From contig JALVEM010000294.1 of NCBI GenBank assembly GCA_027030825.1, positions 1-26,688 on the forward strand: a DNA stretch of 26,688 nt, written 5' to 3'. Below, one piece after another: positions 1 to 12,557 of this stretch. Below the pieces are notes generated by a model. The model was not told the origin of the DNA, did no database searches, and saw nothing but the letters and a program-made list of their open reading frames with translations. The position numbers and the translations under genes were made by a program. This DNA comes from Thiohalobacter sp. GTDB taxonomy: Bacteria; Pseudomonadota; Gammaproteobacteria; Thiohalobacterales; Thiohalobacteraceae. How positions within the stretch are numbered: position 1 is the stretch's first letter; the number at the start of each line of letters is the position of its first letter.

Positions 1-1
1 C

Positions 2-1042
<1,041 letters not shown>

Positions 1043-1197
1043 ACCGGTCACCACCACGGTTCCGGCTCCCGTCGTCCACGGACGGCGGTCCCGCTTGCGC
1101 ATGACCGACGCCATCGCCGCAGAAATTCCCGGCAGATTCAGTGCCTTGCCATCACACCGGATGGCCCGCAAATTGCTTTAACATTGCACGTGTCGGG

Positions 1198-1226
1198 ATT
1201 GAAACACCGTCTGTCCGTCCCCATAT
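1198..1226 (+). promoter_or_regulatory. Sigma-32 (RpoH) heat-shock promoter of lon
   Basis: The -35 element ATTGAAA (1198-1204) matches 6 of 7 positions of the RpoH consensus CTTGAAA. After a 14-nt spacer comes CCCCATAT (1219-1226), a full match to the -10 consensus CCCCATNT. Transcription would begin near 1233, giving a leader of about 55 nt before lon. A 7-bp hairpin (TTCCGGC 1240-1246 with GCCGGAA 1252-1258) lies early in that leader. E. coli lon is also RpoH-controlled, so function and site agree. No convincing rho-independent terminator was seen after clpX in the 245-bp gap. Confidence 0.85.
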
Positions 1227-1287
1227 CGGGCAGAAGCCATTCCGGCAGGAGGCCGGAAAACGCATCAGATCAGAGAGGTAACTCCAC

Positions 1288-3732
<2,445 letters not shown>

Positions 3733-3757
3733 AGCCGGAACGGTAACGGAACGAAGA

Positions 3758-3788
3758 GGCGCAGGCCAGCGAATGGTCTGCGCCTTTT
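3758..3788 (+). terminator. Rho-independent terminator of lon
   Basis: GGCGCAGGCC (3758-3767) pairs with GGTCTGCGCC (3775-3784) over 10 bp with one G-U pair. The loop is 7 nt and four T residues follow. It lies 25 nt after the lon stop codon and just ahead of the hupB promoter, so it separates the two transcription units. Confidence 0.85.
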
Positions 3789-3808
3789 CGCGCCTGCGGG
3801 CAGCTTCC

Positions 3809-3837
3809 TTGACACCCCTCGGGGGGCTCTGTATAAA
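3809..3837 (+). promoter_or_regulatory. Sigma-70 promoter of hupB
   Basis: TTGACA (3809-3814), a 17-nt spacer and TATAAA (3832-3837) form a near-perfect housekeeping promoter. The expected start is near 3844, about 114 nt upstream of the HU start codon. It probably also drives the two tRNA genes, because no terminator is seen until 4411. Confidence 0.88.
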
Positions 3838-3946
3838 GGCAACCCCGTCTTCGGCGGGCCCTCCTCACCGGCCCCGGAACGCCGAAGAAGTCAGCCCGAC
3901 GCGGGTTGCCTTTTGACGATCGAACGGGGTTGGACAACCAAGAGGG
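3838..3946 (+). promoter_or_regulatory. Structured 5' leader of hupB with alternative pairings
   Basis: A perfect 9-bp stem pairs TCTTCGGCG (3848-3856) with CGCCGAAGA (3880-3888). It can continue inward with GGGCC/GGCCC (3856-3860 and 3870-3874; one base is shared with the outer stem). The 5' segment GGCAACCC (3838-3845) is complementary to GGGTTGCC (3903-3910), which is followed by TTTTG. The overlapping CAACCCCG (3840-3847) is instead complementary to CGGGGTTG (3925-3932). The hairpin loop contains CCCTC (3859-3863), complementary to GAGGG of the ribosome-binding site (3942-3946). This suggests a regulated leader. If transcription starts at 3844, the outer stems would be shortened, which limits confidence. 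Confidence 0.45.
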
Positions 3947-3957
3947 TTTCGCCACAG

Positions 3958-4230
3958 ATGAACAAGACCGAACTGATCGACGCAGTAGCCGAAAGGACGA
4001 ACATGAGCAAGGCGGACGCGGCGCGTGCCGTCGACGCCGTGCTGGAAACCGTCACCGAGACACTCAAACGCGGTGACTCGGTGACACTGGTCGGCTTCGG
4101 GACCTTCGAGGTGCGCGAGCGTGCCGCTCGTACCGGAAGGAATCCGAGGACCGGCGAGACCATCGAGATCAAGGCTTCGCGGGCTCCGGCCTTCAAGGCT
4201 GGAAAAGCCCTCAAGGATGCCGTAAACTGA
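3958..4230 (+). CDS. hupB: DNA-binding protein HU-beta
   Basis: HU is a small dimeric nucleoid protein that bends and compacts DNA with little sequence preference. The product is 90 residues, the standard HU length, beginning MNKTELIDAVAERTNMSKADA and carrying the family signature GFGTFEVRERAARTGRNPRTGE in the beta-arm region, followed by the C-terminal helix (PAFKAGKALKDAVN). The ATG at 3958 was chosen over an upstream in-frame TTG at 3913 because it gives the canonical N-terminus. AGAGGG at 3941-3946 is the likely ribosome-binding site, with somewhat long 11-nt spacing. The lon-hupB-ppiD order is conserved in gammaproteobacteria. A strong sigma-70 promoter and a structured leader precede the gene. 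Confidence 0.98.
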   Translation: MNKTELIDAVAERTNMSKADAARAVDAVLETVTETLKRGDSVTLVGFGTFEVRERAARTGRNPRTGETIEIKASRAPAFKAGKALKDAVN

Positions 4231-4244
4231 TCCGGCTGCCTGCC

Positions 4245-4320
4245 GGGTGCTTAGCTCAGCCGGGAGAGCATCGCCCTTACAAGGCGAGGGTCGCAGGTTC
4301 GATCCCTGCAGCACCCACCA
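4245..4320 (+). tRNA. tRNA-Val (UAC)
   Basis: The 76-nt cloverleaf has acceptor stem GGGTGCT (4245-4251) pairing with AGCACCC (4310-4316), D arm TAGCTCAGCCGGGAGAGCA, anticodon stem TCGCC/GGCGA with loop CTTACAA (anticodon TAC at 4278-4280), T arm GCAGGTTCGATCCCTGC, and a genome-encoded CCA (4318-4320). It begins 14 nt after hupB with no terminator between, so co-transcription with hupB is likely. Confidence 0.97.
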
Positions 4321-4326
4321 GGATTC

Positions 4327-4403
4327 GGAGTGGTAGTTCAGCTGGTTAGAATACCGGCCTGTCACGCCGGGGGTCGCGGGTTCGAGTCCCGTCCACTCCG
4401 CCA
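4327..4403 (+). tRNA. tRNA-Asp (GUC)
   Basis: Acceptor stem GGAGTGG (4327-4333) pairs with CCACTCC (4393-4399), discriminator G4400, and encoded CCA at 4401-4403. The anticodon stem CCGGC/GCCGG encloses loop CTGTCAC with anticodon GTC (4361-4363). The T arm is CGGGTTCGAGTCCCG. It follows tRNA-Val by only 6 nt, so the two are probably processed from one precursor. Confidence 0.97.
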
Positions 4404-4410
4404 ATCGCTG

Positions 4411-4441
4411 AAAAAGGCGCCCCTTCGAGGGCGCCTTTTTT
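4411..4441 (+). terminator. Rho-independent terminator of the hupB-tRNA unit
   Basis: The stem AAAAAGGCGCCC (4411-4422) pairs with GGGCGCCTTTTT (4429-4440) around a 6-nt loop and ends in a T run. It lies 7 nt after the CCA of tRNA-Asp. The A/T-flanked symmetry means it could also work on the opposite strand. Confidence 0.93.
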
Positions 4442-4508
4442 GTATCATCGCGTTTCATGTAATGTGGCCGGTTCTCCGGTCCAGTCAACCAGCCAGGGGA
4501 GTCATCGC

Positions 4509-6428
4509 ATGCTGCAGGCGATTCGGGATCGCATCACCGGGATCGTGGCCTGGGTCATCATCATCGGCATTTCCATCACCTTCGCGCTCTGGGGCATCGA
4601 TTCCTATCTGAAACGCAATGTCCGGACCTATGTGGCGAAGGTCAACGATGTGGAGATCGGTGAACGTGCCTATCGCCAGGCGATCCAGCAGCAGCTCGCC
4701 CAGATGCGCGCGCTGATGGGCGACAGTTTCCGGCCGTCGCTGTTCAACACGCCCGAGTTTCGTCGCCGGGTGCTCGAACGGATGATCAAGGAGGAGCTGG
4801 TGGCAGAGGCCGCCAGGGAAGCCGGCATGGCCATCAGCGATGCCTATCTCGCCAGCCGCATCCATGCCATTCCCCAATTCCAGGAGGACGGCAGGTTCTC
4901 GCGGGAACGCTACGAGGCCGTGCTCGAGCGCCAGGGACTCACACCCGCCGTTTTCGAGGCCCAGGTTCGCCGGAGTCTGCTCGTCAACCAGTACATCGGG
5001 TCGATCACCGGCTCGGCGATCGCGACGTCCTGGGAAACCGAGCAGGGCCTGAGGCTGCAGGCCCAGCAGCGCCGCTTCGCCCATGTGACGATTCCGGTGG
5101 AGCGCTTCCGCGACCAGGTCGAGGTGACGGAGGAGGAACTCCGTGACTGGTACGAAAAACACAAGAGCGAATACCAGGATCCCGAAAAGGTGAAGCTGGC
5201 CTGGGTCGAACTCGACGTGGACAGCATCGCCGGGGAGCTCGAACCGGACGAAGCCGAAGTGCGTCGTCTCTACGAGGACCGGGTCAAGGTGCTCGCGAAC
5301 CAGGAAGAGCGTCGGGTGCGTCACATACTGATCCAGGTGCCCGCCGGCGCCTCGGAAGCCGACGAAGAGGCCGCGCGCAAGCGCATCGAGGAGATCCGCC
5401 AGGAGATCGAGTCGGGCAGGATCGGCTTCGAGGAGGCCGCAAAGAAGTACTCGCAGGATCCGGGATCCGCACAGCAGGGCGGCGATCTGGGTTACTTCGG
5501 GCGTGGCGTCATGGACCCTGCCTTCGAGAAGGCCGCCTTCTCGCTCGAGAAGGGGAAGGTCAGCGAGCCCGTGCGCAGCCAGTTCGGCTATCACCTGATC
5601 AGGGTCGAGGACATCCGCAAGGTCGAACCGCCGTCCTTCGAAACACTCAAGCCCGAACTCGAACGCGAGGCGGTCCGCAGCGAGGCCGAGAAGATCTTCT
5701 ACGAGAAGGCCGATGAACTGGCCAATCTGAGTTTCGAGCATCCCGACACCCTGGAGACGACGGCGAGCGCGCTGGGACTCGAGATTCACACCAGCGACTG
5801 GATCACCCGGGAAGGCACCGACAGCGGCGTGACCGCCAATCCCGAGGTGCTGGAAGCCGCATTCAGCGAGGAAGTCCTGGCCCAGGGCAACAACAGCCTG
5901 CCCATCGAGATCGGACCCGACCGCGTGGTCGTGCTGCGCGTGGTGGATCACCGCAAGGCACAGGCCATGCCGTTCGATCAGGTGAAGGCGCGAATTCGCA
6001 AGGAACTGGTGGAGAAAAAGGCGCGCGAGCAGGCGAAGGCACTGGGCGAAAGGCTGCTGGCCATGCTCGAGGCGGGCACGCCGCTCGAGAAGGCGGCCGG
6101 CGAACTCGGTCTGGAGGTGAAGCAGGAGGACTACATCCGTCGCGACGAGGGCAAGCTCGACCGCCAGCTGGTGTCCAGGGTCTTCAGCATGCCGAGGCAG
6201 GCGGGCGGCAAACCTTCCTACGCCGGTATCGAACTGCCCAACGGCGATTACGAGGTCATCGTGCTCCAGAACGTGAAGGATGCCGATCCCGGCAAGCTCG
6301 ATACGGCCCGGCGCACGGCCTTTGCACGCAATCTGGCGCGTCTTTCCGGACAGCGTGAACTCGAGGCCGCCATCGAGTCGCTGAGAGCCCGGGCAGAGAT
6401 CGACATCAACGAGGAAGCGATCAAGTAG
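4509..6428 (+). CDS. ppiD: Peptidyl-prolyl cis-trans isomerase / periplasmic chaperone PpiD
   Basis: PpiD is an inner-membrane-anchored periplasmic chaperone that helps newly exported proteins near the Sec translocon. The 639-residue product (E. coli 623) starts MLQAIRDRITGIVAWVIII, with one transmembrane helix at about 12-32. A SurA-N-like chaperone region follows, then a parvulin rotamase domain at about 265-369 (RRVRHILIQVP, then GGDLGYFGRGVMDPAFEKAAF and FGYHLIRVEDI), then a long C-terminal chaperone region. ATG 4509 was chosen because AGGGGAG lies 8 nt upstream and the protein begins just before the membrane anchor. An upstream in-frame extension to 4440 would run into the tRNA terminator. 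A possible -10 (TGTAAT, 4458-4463) lacks a good -35. The symporter gene starts 2 nt after the stop codon. Confidence 0.95.
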   Translation: MLQAIRDRITGIVAWVIIIGISITFALWGIDSYLKRNVRTYVAKVNDVEIGERAYRQAIQQQLAQMRALMGDSFRPSLFNTPEFRRRVLERMIKEELVAEAAREAGMAISDAYLASRIHAIPQFQEDGRFSRERYEAVLERQGLTPAVFEAQVRRSLLVNQYIGSITGSAIATSWETEQGLRLQAQQRRFAHVTIPVERFRDQVEVTEEELRDWYEKHKSEYQDPEKVKLAWVELDVDSIAGELEPDEAEVRRLYEDRVKVLANQEERRVRHILIQVPAGASEADEEAARKRIEEIRQEIESGRIGFEEAAKKYSQDPGSAQQGGDLGYFGRGVMDPAFEKAAFSLEKGKVSEPVRSQFGYHLIRVEDIRKVEPPSFETLKPELEREAVRSEAEKIFYEKADELANLSFEHPDTLETTASALGLEIHTSDWITREGTDSGVTANPEVLEAAFSEEVLAQGNNSLPIEIGPDRVVVLRVVDHRKAQAMPFDQVKARIRKELVEKKAREQAKALGERLLAMLEAGTPLEKAAGELGLEVKQEDYIRRDEGKLDRQLVSRVFSMPRQAGGKPSYAGIELPNGDYEVIVLQNVKDADPGKLDTARRTAFARNLARLSGQRELEAAIESLRARAEIDINEEAIK

Positions 6429-6430
6429 TC

Positions 6431-7695
<1,265 letters not shown>

Positions 7696-7699
<4 letters not shown>

Positions 7700-8436
7700 G
7701 CACGCTGAGACAGATCGTTCTGGATACCGAGACGACCGGTCTCGATCCCGGGGAGGGGCACCGGATCATCGAGATCGGCTGCGTCGAACTGGTCAACCGG
7801 CGTCATACGAGGCGCACCTTCCACGTCTACCTGCAGCCGGACCGCGAGATCGACGAGGGCGCCATCGAGGTCCACGGCATCACCAACGAATTCCTGAAGG
7901 ACAAGCCCCGGTTTGCCGATATCGTCGACGACTTCCTCGCATTCGTGGAGGGCGCCGAGCTGGTCATCCACAATGCGCCCTTCGACGTGGGCTTTCTGAA
8001 CCACGAGCTCGCCATGCTCGGTGACCGGGGGCGGATCGAGGATCATTGCCGGATACTCGACACGCTGGCGCTCGCCAGAAAGCTGCATCCGGGGCAGCGC
8101 AACAGCCTCGATGCCCTGTGCAAGCGCTATGATGTCGACAATTCCGGCCGCGAGCTGCACGGTGCCCTGCTCGACGCCGAGATCCTGGCCGATGTCTATC
8201 TCGCCATGACGGGAGGACAGGCCACCCTGCTCCTGGGCGAGGAGGCGACCGAGTCGGCGGGCGCGCAGCAGTCCGGGGACGAAGTGGTCGATCGGGTCGA
8301 TGACAAGCCGCCGCTGCGCGTCATCCGCGCCAGCACGAGCGAGGCTGAAGCCCACGAGGCCTTCCTCGAGGCCATCCGGGCGGCAGGCGTCGAGCCGCTC
8401 TGGACCGGGCAGGTTTCCGAAGAAGGAAAACAGTAA
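7696..8436 (+). CDS. dnaQ: DNA polymerase III epsilon subunit (3'-5' proofreading exonuclease)
   Basis: Epsilon is the proofreading subunit of the replicative polymerase core, removing mismatched 3' nucleotides. The 246-residue product (E. coli 243) is a DEDDh exonuclease. Exo I is VLDTETTGLDP with Asp10 and Glu12. Exo II is IHNAPFDVGFLN with Asp97. Exo III-epsilon has His155 and Asp160 in HGALLDAEILADVY. QATLLL at 175-180 occupies the place of the beta-clamp-binding motif. The C-terminal 60 residues would bind the alpha subunit. It starts in an ATGA overlap with the symporter stop codon. rnhA, the frequent neighbour of dnaQ in gammaproteobacteria, is not adjacent here. Confidence 0.95.
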
Positions 8437-8466
8437 CATCGACGACATGATTTCAGGGAGATCAGG

Positions 8467-9744
<1,278 letters not shown>

Positions 9745-9884
9745 CAGGCTGTTGAAAAGGTCGCGAGAAGCCCGGATGCAAGGCGCACGCAGCGCAGCGA
9801 CCGAGACATATCATGTAGACAGGCGAGGGAGCGAGCAGCGCGCAACACCGCAGACGGGTTTCGCAGCAGTTTTTCAACGGCCTG
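9745..9884. repeat. 140-bp palindromic intergenic element with terminal inverted repeats
   Basis: The element starts on the base after the dehydrogenase stop codon with CAGGCTGTTGAAAA and ends with TTTTCAACGGCCTG. These termini are inverse complements with one mismatch over 14 bp. Subterminal segments (CGCGAGAAGCCCG and CGGGTTTCGCAGCAG) are also roughly complementary, and the centre holds ACAT-atc-ATGT (9806-9816). Overall it can fold as one long imperfect hairpin. It has no transposase and no credible coding frame. It resembles the MITE-like palindromic repeats scattered between gammaproteobacterial genes, which is an inference from form only. It may also attenuate transcription into the epimerase gene. 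Confidence 0.8.
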
Positions 9885-9906
9885 ATAACTGAACGGGAGC
9901 GAATCA

Positions 9907-10914
9907 ATGAAGGTACTCATCACGGGTTCAGCCGGTTTCATCGGCTCGGCGCTCGCCCTGAGGCTGCTCGAGCGCGGCGACGAAGTCATCGGTGTCGACA
10001 ATCTGAACGATTACTACGACGTCGCGCTCAAGGAGGCCCGACTCGCACGCACGCTGTCTCATCCGGGGTACACCGACATCCGGGCGAGCATCGAGGACCG
10101 TGAGGCCATGGAGGAGGTGTTCCGGACCCATCGTCCCGAGCGCGTGGTCAATCTCGCAGCCCAGGCCGGTGTGCGCTACTCGCTCGAGAATCCGCACGCC
10201 TATGTCGATACCAATCTGGTCGGTTTCGTGAACATCCTCGAGGGGTGCCGGCACAACGGCGTCGAGCATCTCGTCTTCGCATCCAGCAGCTCGGTCTATG
10301 GCGCCAACACCAAGATGCCGTTCTCGGTGCACGACAATGTGGATCATCCGGTCAGCCTCTATGCCGCCAGCAAGAAGGCCAACGAGCTCATGGCGCACAC
10401 CTACAGCCACCTCTATGGCCTGCCGACCACCGGTCTGCGCTTCTTCACCGTCTATGGACCCTGGGGACGCCCGGACATGGCGCTGTTCCTGTTCACGCGC
10501 AAGATCCTGGCCGGCGAGCCGATCGATGTCTTCAACTACGGCAAGCACCGGCGCGACTTCACCTACATCGACGACATCGTCGAGGGTGTGATTCGCGTGC
10601 TCGACCGCATTCCCGAACCGAATCCCGACTGGTCCGGTGACGCGCCGGATTCCGCCACCTCAAGGGCGCCTTACCGGCTCTACAACATCGGCAACAACCA
10701 GCCGGTCGAACTGATGCACTACATCGAGGTGCTCGAGGACTGCCTGGGCAGGAAGGCGGAGAAGAATCTCCTGCCGTTGCAGCCGGGCGACGTGCCGGAC
10801 ACCTATGCCGATGTCTCCGATCTGGTTCGCGATACCGGCTACAAGCCCGACACCAGCGTGGAAGAGGGCGTGCGGAAGTTCGTCGAGTGGTATCGGGATT
10901 TCTACGGGGTTTGA
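9907..10914 (+). CDS. NAD-dependent epimerase, UDP-glucuronate 4-epimerase type
   Basis: This is a short-chain dehydrogenase/reductase of the extended nucleotide-sugar epimerase group, probably interconverting UDP-glucuronate and UDP-galacturonate for surface polysaccharide. The 335-residue product has GSAGFIG at 7-13 for NAD binding, the DNLNDYYDVALKEARL segment typical of UDP-GlcA 4-epimerases (CapI/LpsL-like), the SSSSVYG strand, catalytic Tyr152 and Lys156 in YAASK, and GLRFFTVYGPWGRPDMA. Length and motifs fit the family. Substrate assignment is by resemblance, and a UDP-HexNAcA substrate from the upstream dehydrogenase is possible. GGGAG (9895-9899) is the ribosome-binding site. It lies downstream of tviB but is separated from it by the 140-bp palindrome. 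Confidence 0.85.
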   Translation: MKVLITGSAGFIGSALALRLLERGDEVIGVDNLNDYYDVALKEARLARTLSHPGYTDIRASIEDREAMEEVFRTHRPERVVNLAAQAGVRYSLENPHAYVDTNLVGFVNILEGCRHNGVEHLVFASSSSVYGANTKMPFSVHDNVDHPVSLYAASKKANELMAHTYSHLYGLPTTGLRFFTVYGPWGRPDMALFLFTRKILAGEPIDVFNYGKHRRDFTYIDDIVEGVIRVLDRIPEPNPDWSGDAPDSATSRAPYRLYNIGNNQPVELMHYIEVLEDCLGRKAEKNLLPLQPGDVPDTYADVSDLVRDTGYKPDTSVEEGVRKFVEWYRDFYGV

Positions 10915-10920
10915 GTAGAA

Positions 10921-10988
10921 TCCGGAATCCAGAATTCAGAATTCAGAAGCTGGAAGGATAGCCACGGAATCCACTGAATCCACGGAAA
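10921..10988 (+). repeat. Short tandem repeats: AGAATTC heptamers and CCACGGAAN 9-mers
   Basis: Two AGAATTC heptamers and a third partial copy (10931-10949) follow GGAATCC. After a short gap come three tandem 9-mers, CCACGGAAT, CCACTGAAT and CCACGGAAA (10962-10988). The same 9-mer family reappears inverted at 11389-11431. No gene or promoter is evident here. Confidence 0.75.
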
Positions 10989-11032
10989 GCAGTGATTGTT
11001 CAGTCTTCCCGGGCAGGCTGTTTTCTCTCTTT

Positions 11033-11378
11033 CGTCATTCCGGCCAAGCGAGCGGAGCGAGCGCGAGCCGGAATCCAGAAACCACGCCGATCCATGCCAC
11101 TGGGGGCCTGTTCTTTCCCTGGATTCCGGATCGGTGCTGCGCACCGTCCGGAATGACGGGCGAGGTAGCCATTCCTGCCAAGCGGTTTCTTCTGTTCGTC
11201 ATTCCGGCCAAGCGACCCCGGCCTTGAGCCGGGGGAGCGCGAGCCGGAATCCAGAGATCACGCTGATTTTCCCAACGTGGTCCGAATCCTCCCTGGATTC
11301 CGGATAAGCGCTGCGCGCTTTCCGGAATGACGGAAGTGCGGATTCCGGATCGGTGCTGCGCACCGTCCGGAATGACGG
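11033..11378. repeat. Cluster of five CGTCATTCCGG...CCGGAATCCAG palindromic repeats
   Basis: There are five hairpin units. Units at 11033-11078 and 11197-11254 read CGTCATTCCGG ... CCGGAATCCAG. Units at 11119-11158, 11293-11332 and 11341-11378 read the opposite way (CTGGATTCCGG ... CCGGAATGACG, the last lacking its first three bases). The arms are conserved while the cores differ, and most cores are themselves palindromic (CGGTGC-tgc-GCACCG, AAGCGC-tgc-GCGCTT, CCCCGGC-cttga-GCCGGGG). The units at 11119 and 11341 share 39 identical bases (11121-11159 and 11340-11378). The epimerase and galE genes converge on this block, so the hairpins may terminate both transcripts. No protein-coding gene is supported between 10915 and 11446. 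Confidence 0.85.
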
Positions 11379-11388
11379 ATAGAAGAGG

Positions 11389-11431
11389 ATTCCGTGTTTT
11401 CCGTGGCTATTGTTTTTCGTGGGTTTCGTGG
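11389..11431 (-). repeat. Inverted copy of the CCACGGAAN 9-mer repeat
   Basis: Read on the minus strand, the segment contains CCACGAAAC, CCACGAAAA, a short spacer, then CCACGGAAA and ACACGGAAT. It mirrors the tandem 9-mers at 10962-10988 and closes the repeat block 16 bp before the galE stop codon. Confidence 0.7.
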
Positions 11432-11446
11432 CTGGAAGTATGCCGG

Positions 11447-12448
11447 TCAGCCGCCGTAGGCCTCGCCGCTTGCGATCTTCTTCTCCCATCCGAGCGAGGT
11501 GCGCACGATCTCGTCGAGGTCGTCGAACCTCGGCGTCCAGCCCAGCAGCTCCTGAATGCGGTCGGCACGCGCGATGAGCGTGGGCGGATCGCCGGGGCGG
11601 CGGGGCGCCTCTTCCACGGGCAGGGCGTGGCCGGCCACCCGTTCCACGGCATCGATCACCTCGCGCACGCTGTAGCCGTGCCCGTAACCGCAGTTCAGCG
11701 TCACGGATTCCCCGCCGTCTCTCAGATAGTCCAGGGCCTTGAGATGGGCGTCGGCCAGATCCTCGACGTGGATGTAGTCGCGCACCCCGGTGCCGTCCGG
11801 GGTGGGATAGTCGGTGCCGAACACATAGAGCTTTTCGCGGCGACCCATGGCCACCTCGCTGGCCACCTTGATGAGCAGCGTGGCGTTTGGCGTCGACTGG
11901 CCGATCTCGCCGTCCGGATTGCATCCGGCCACGTTGAAATAGCGCAGGATGACATGACGCATCGGTGTGGCCCTGCCGAGATCGCGCAGCATGATCTCGC
12001 TCATGAGCTTGGACATGCCATAGGGATTGATGGGCGAGGTCGGCGTATCCTCGGAACAGGCGTCGCCTTCCGGAATGCCGTAGACGGCGGCCGTGGACGA
12101 AAAGATGAAATGTTCGATGCCGGCTTTCTGGCAGCAGGCCAGCAGATTGCGGGTATGGCAGGTATTGTTGCCGTAGTACTTGAGCGGGTTCTCGACCGAC
12201 TCGGGCACGACGGTATGGGCGGCGAAGTGCATCACGGAACGCACCCGGTGACGTTCGAGAATCTCGCGCACCAGCGCCTGGTCGCCGGTGTCGCCGACCA
12301 CCAGTTCGGCGTCGCCCACGGCCTCCCGGAAGCCGGTCGACAGGTTGTCGAGCACCACCACGGATTCGCCACGCTGCCGCAGCTGACGCACGACATGGCT
12401 GCCGATGTAACCGGCGCCGCCGGTCACGAGAATCGTCTCATCACTCAT
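11447..12448 (-). CDS. galE: UDP-glucose 4-epimerase GalE
   Basis: GalE interconverts UDP-glucose and UDP-galactose using bound NAD, supplying galactose for surface glycans or galactose catabolism. The 333-residue product (E. coli 338) starts MSDETILVTGGAGYIGSHVV, with GGAGYIG for NAD at 10-16. It has FSSTAAVYG, catalytic Tyr143/Lys147 in PYGMSK, the GalE-specific RYFNVAGCNPDGEIG loop, TPDGTGVRDYIHVEDLADAH, and a C-terminal RPGDPPTLIARAD segment. The start codon is preceded on the minus strand by AAGGG 8 nt upstream. A possible promoter on the minus strand is TTGTAC (12545-12550), 17 nt, TAGACT (12522-12527). The gene is convergent with the upstream epimerase across the repeat block and is not in an operon with it. 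Confidence 0.95.
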   Translation of the reverse strand: MSDETILVTGGAGYIGSHVVRQLRQRGESVVVLDNLSTGFREAVGDAELVVGDTGDQALVREILERHRVRSVMHFAAHTVVPESVENPLKYYGNNTCHTRNLLACCQKAGIEHFIFSSTAAVYGIPEGDACSEDTPTSPINPYGMSKLMSEIMLRDLGRATPMRHVILRYFNVAGCNPDGEIGQSTPNATLLIKVASEVAMGRREKLYVFGTDYPTPDGTGVRDYIHVEDLADAHLKALDYLRDGGESVTLNCGYGHGYSVREVIDAVERVAGHALPVEEAPRRPGDPPTLIARADRIQELLGWTPRFDDLDEIVRTSLGWEKKIASGEAYGG

Positions 12449-12521
12449 GAAGGTTTCCCTTGGTGTTCGATCGTTGCCGGATTATTCGTCCTCGGCGGCA
12501 TCTTCGGCCACCGTGGCTTCG

Positions 12522-12551
12522 AGTCTAGCAATCGCGTCGGATGTGTACAAT
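12522..12551. promoter_or_regulatory. Candidate overlapping divergent promoters of galE and the CPBP protease
   Basis: On the minus strand TTGTAC, a 17-nt spacer and TAGACT could start galE. On the plus strand TACAAT (12546-12551) is a good -10 but has only a poor -35. Both are weak calls made by eye. If the plus-strand -10 is used, transcription would start at or next to the ATG at 12558. Confidence 0.3.
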
Positions 12552-12557
12552 CGGCTC

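Noticed and set aside
1061..1085. Possible terminator after clpX
   Set aside because: A short CCGTC/GACGG hairpin exists but there is no T run, so I do not call a terminator.
3865..4488. Minus-strand frame of 207 codons containing GLEPATPGVTGRYSNQLNYHS and SNLRPSPCKGDALPAELS
   Set aside because: This is the well-known false protein produced by translating the antisense strand of tRNA-Asp and tRNA-Val genes.
7999..8440. Promoter between dnaQ and tviB
   Set aside because: Nothing close to a -35/-10 pair is visible in the 30-nt gap or just before it; co-transcription is the simpler reading.
10996..11307. Short open frames through the repeat block
   Set aside because: They translate the palindromic repeats and have no ribosome-binding site or protein-like pattern.
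10921..11431. CRISPR-like appearance of repeated units
   Set aside because: Units alternate in orientation, differ in length, are palindromic in themselves and have no regular unique spacers; no cas gene is near.
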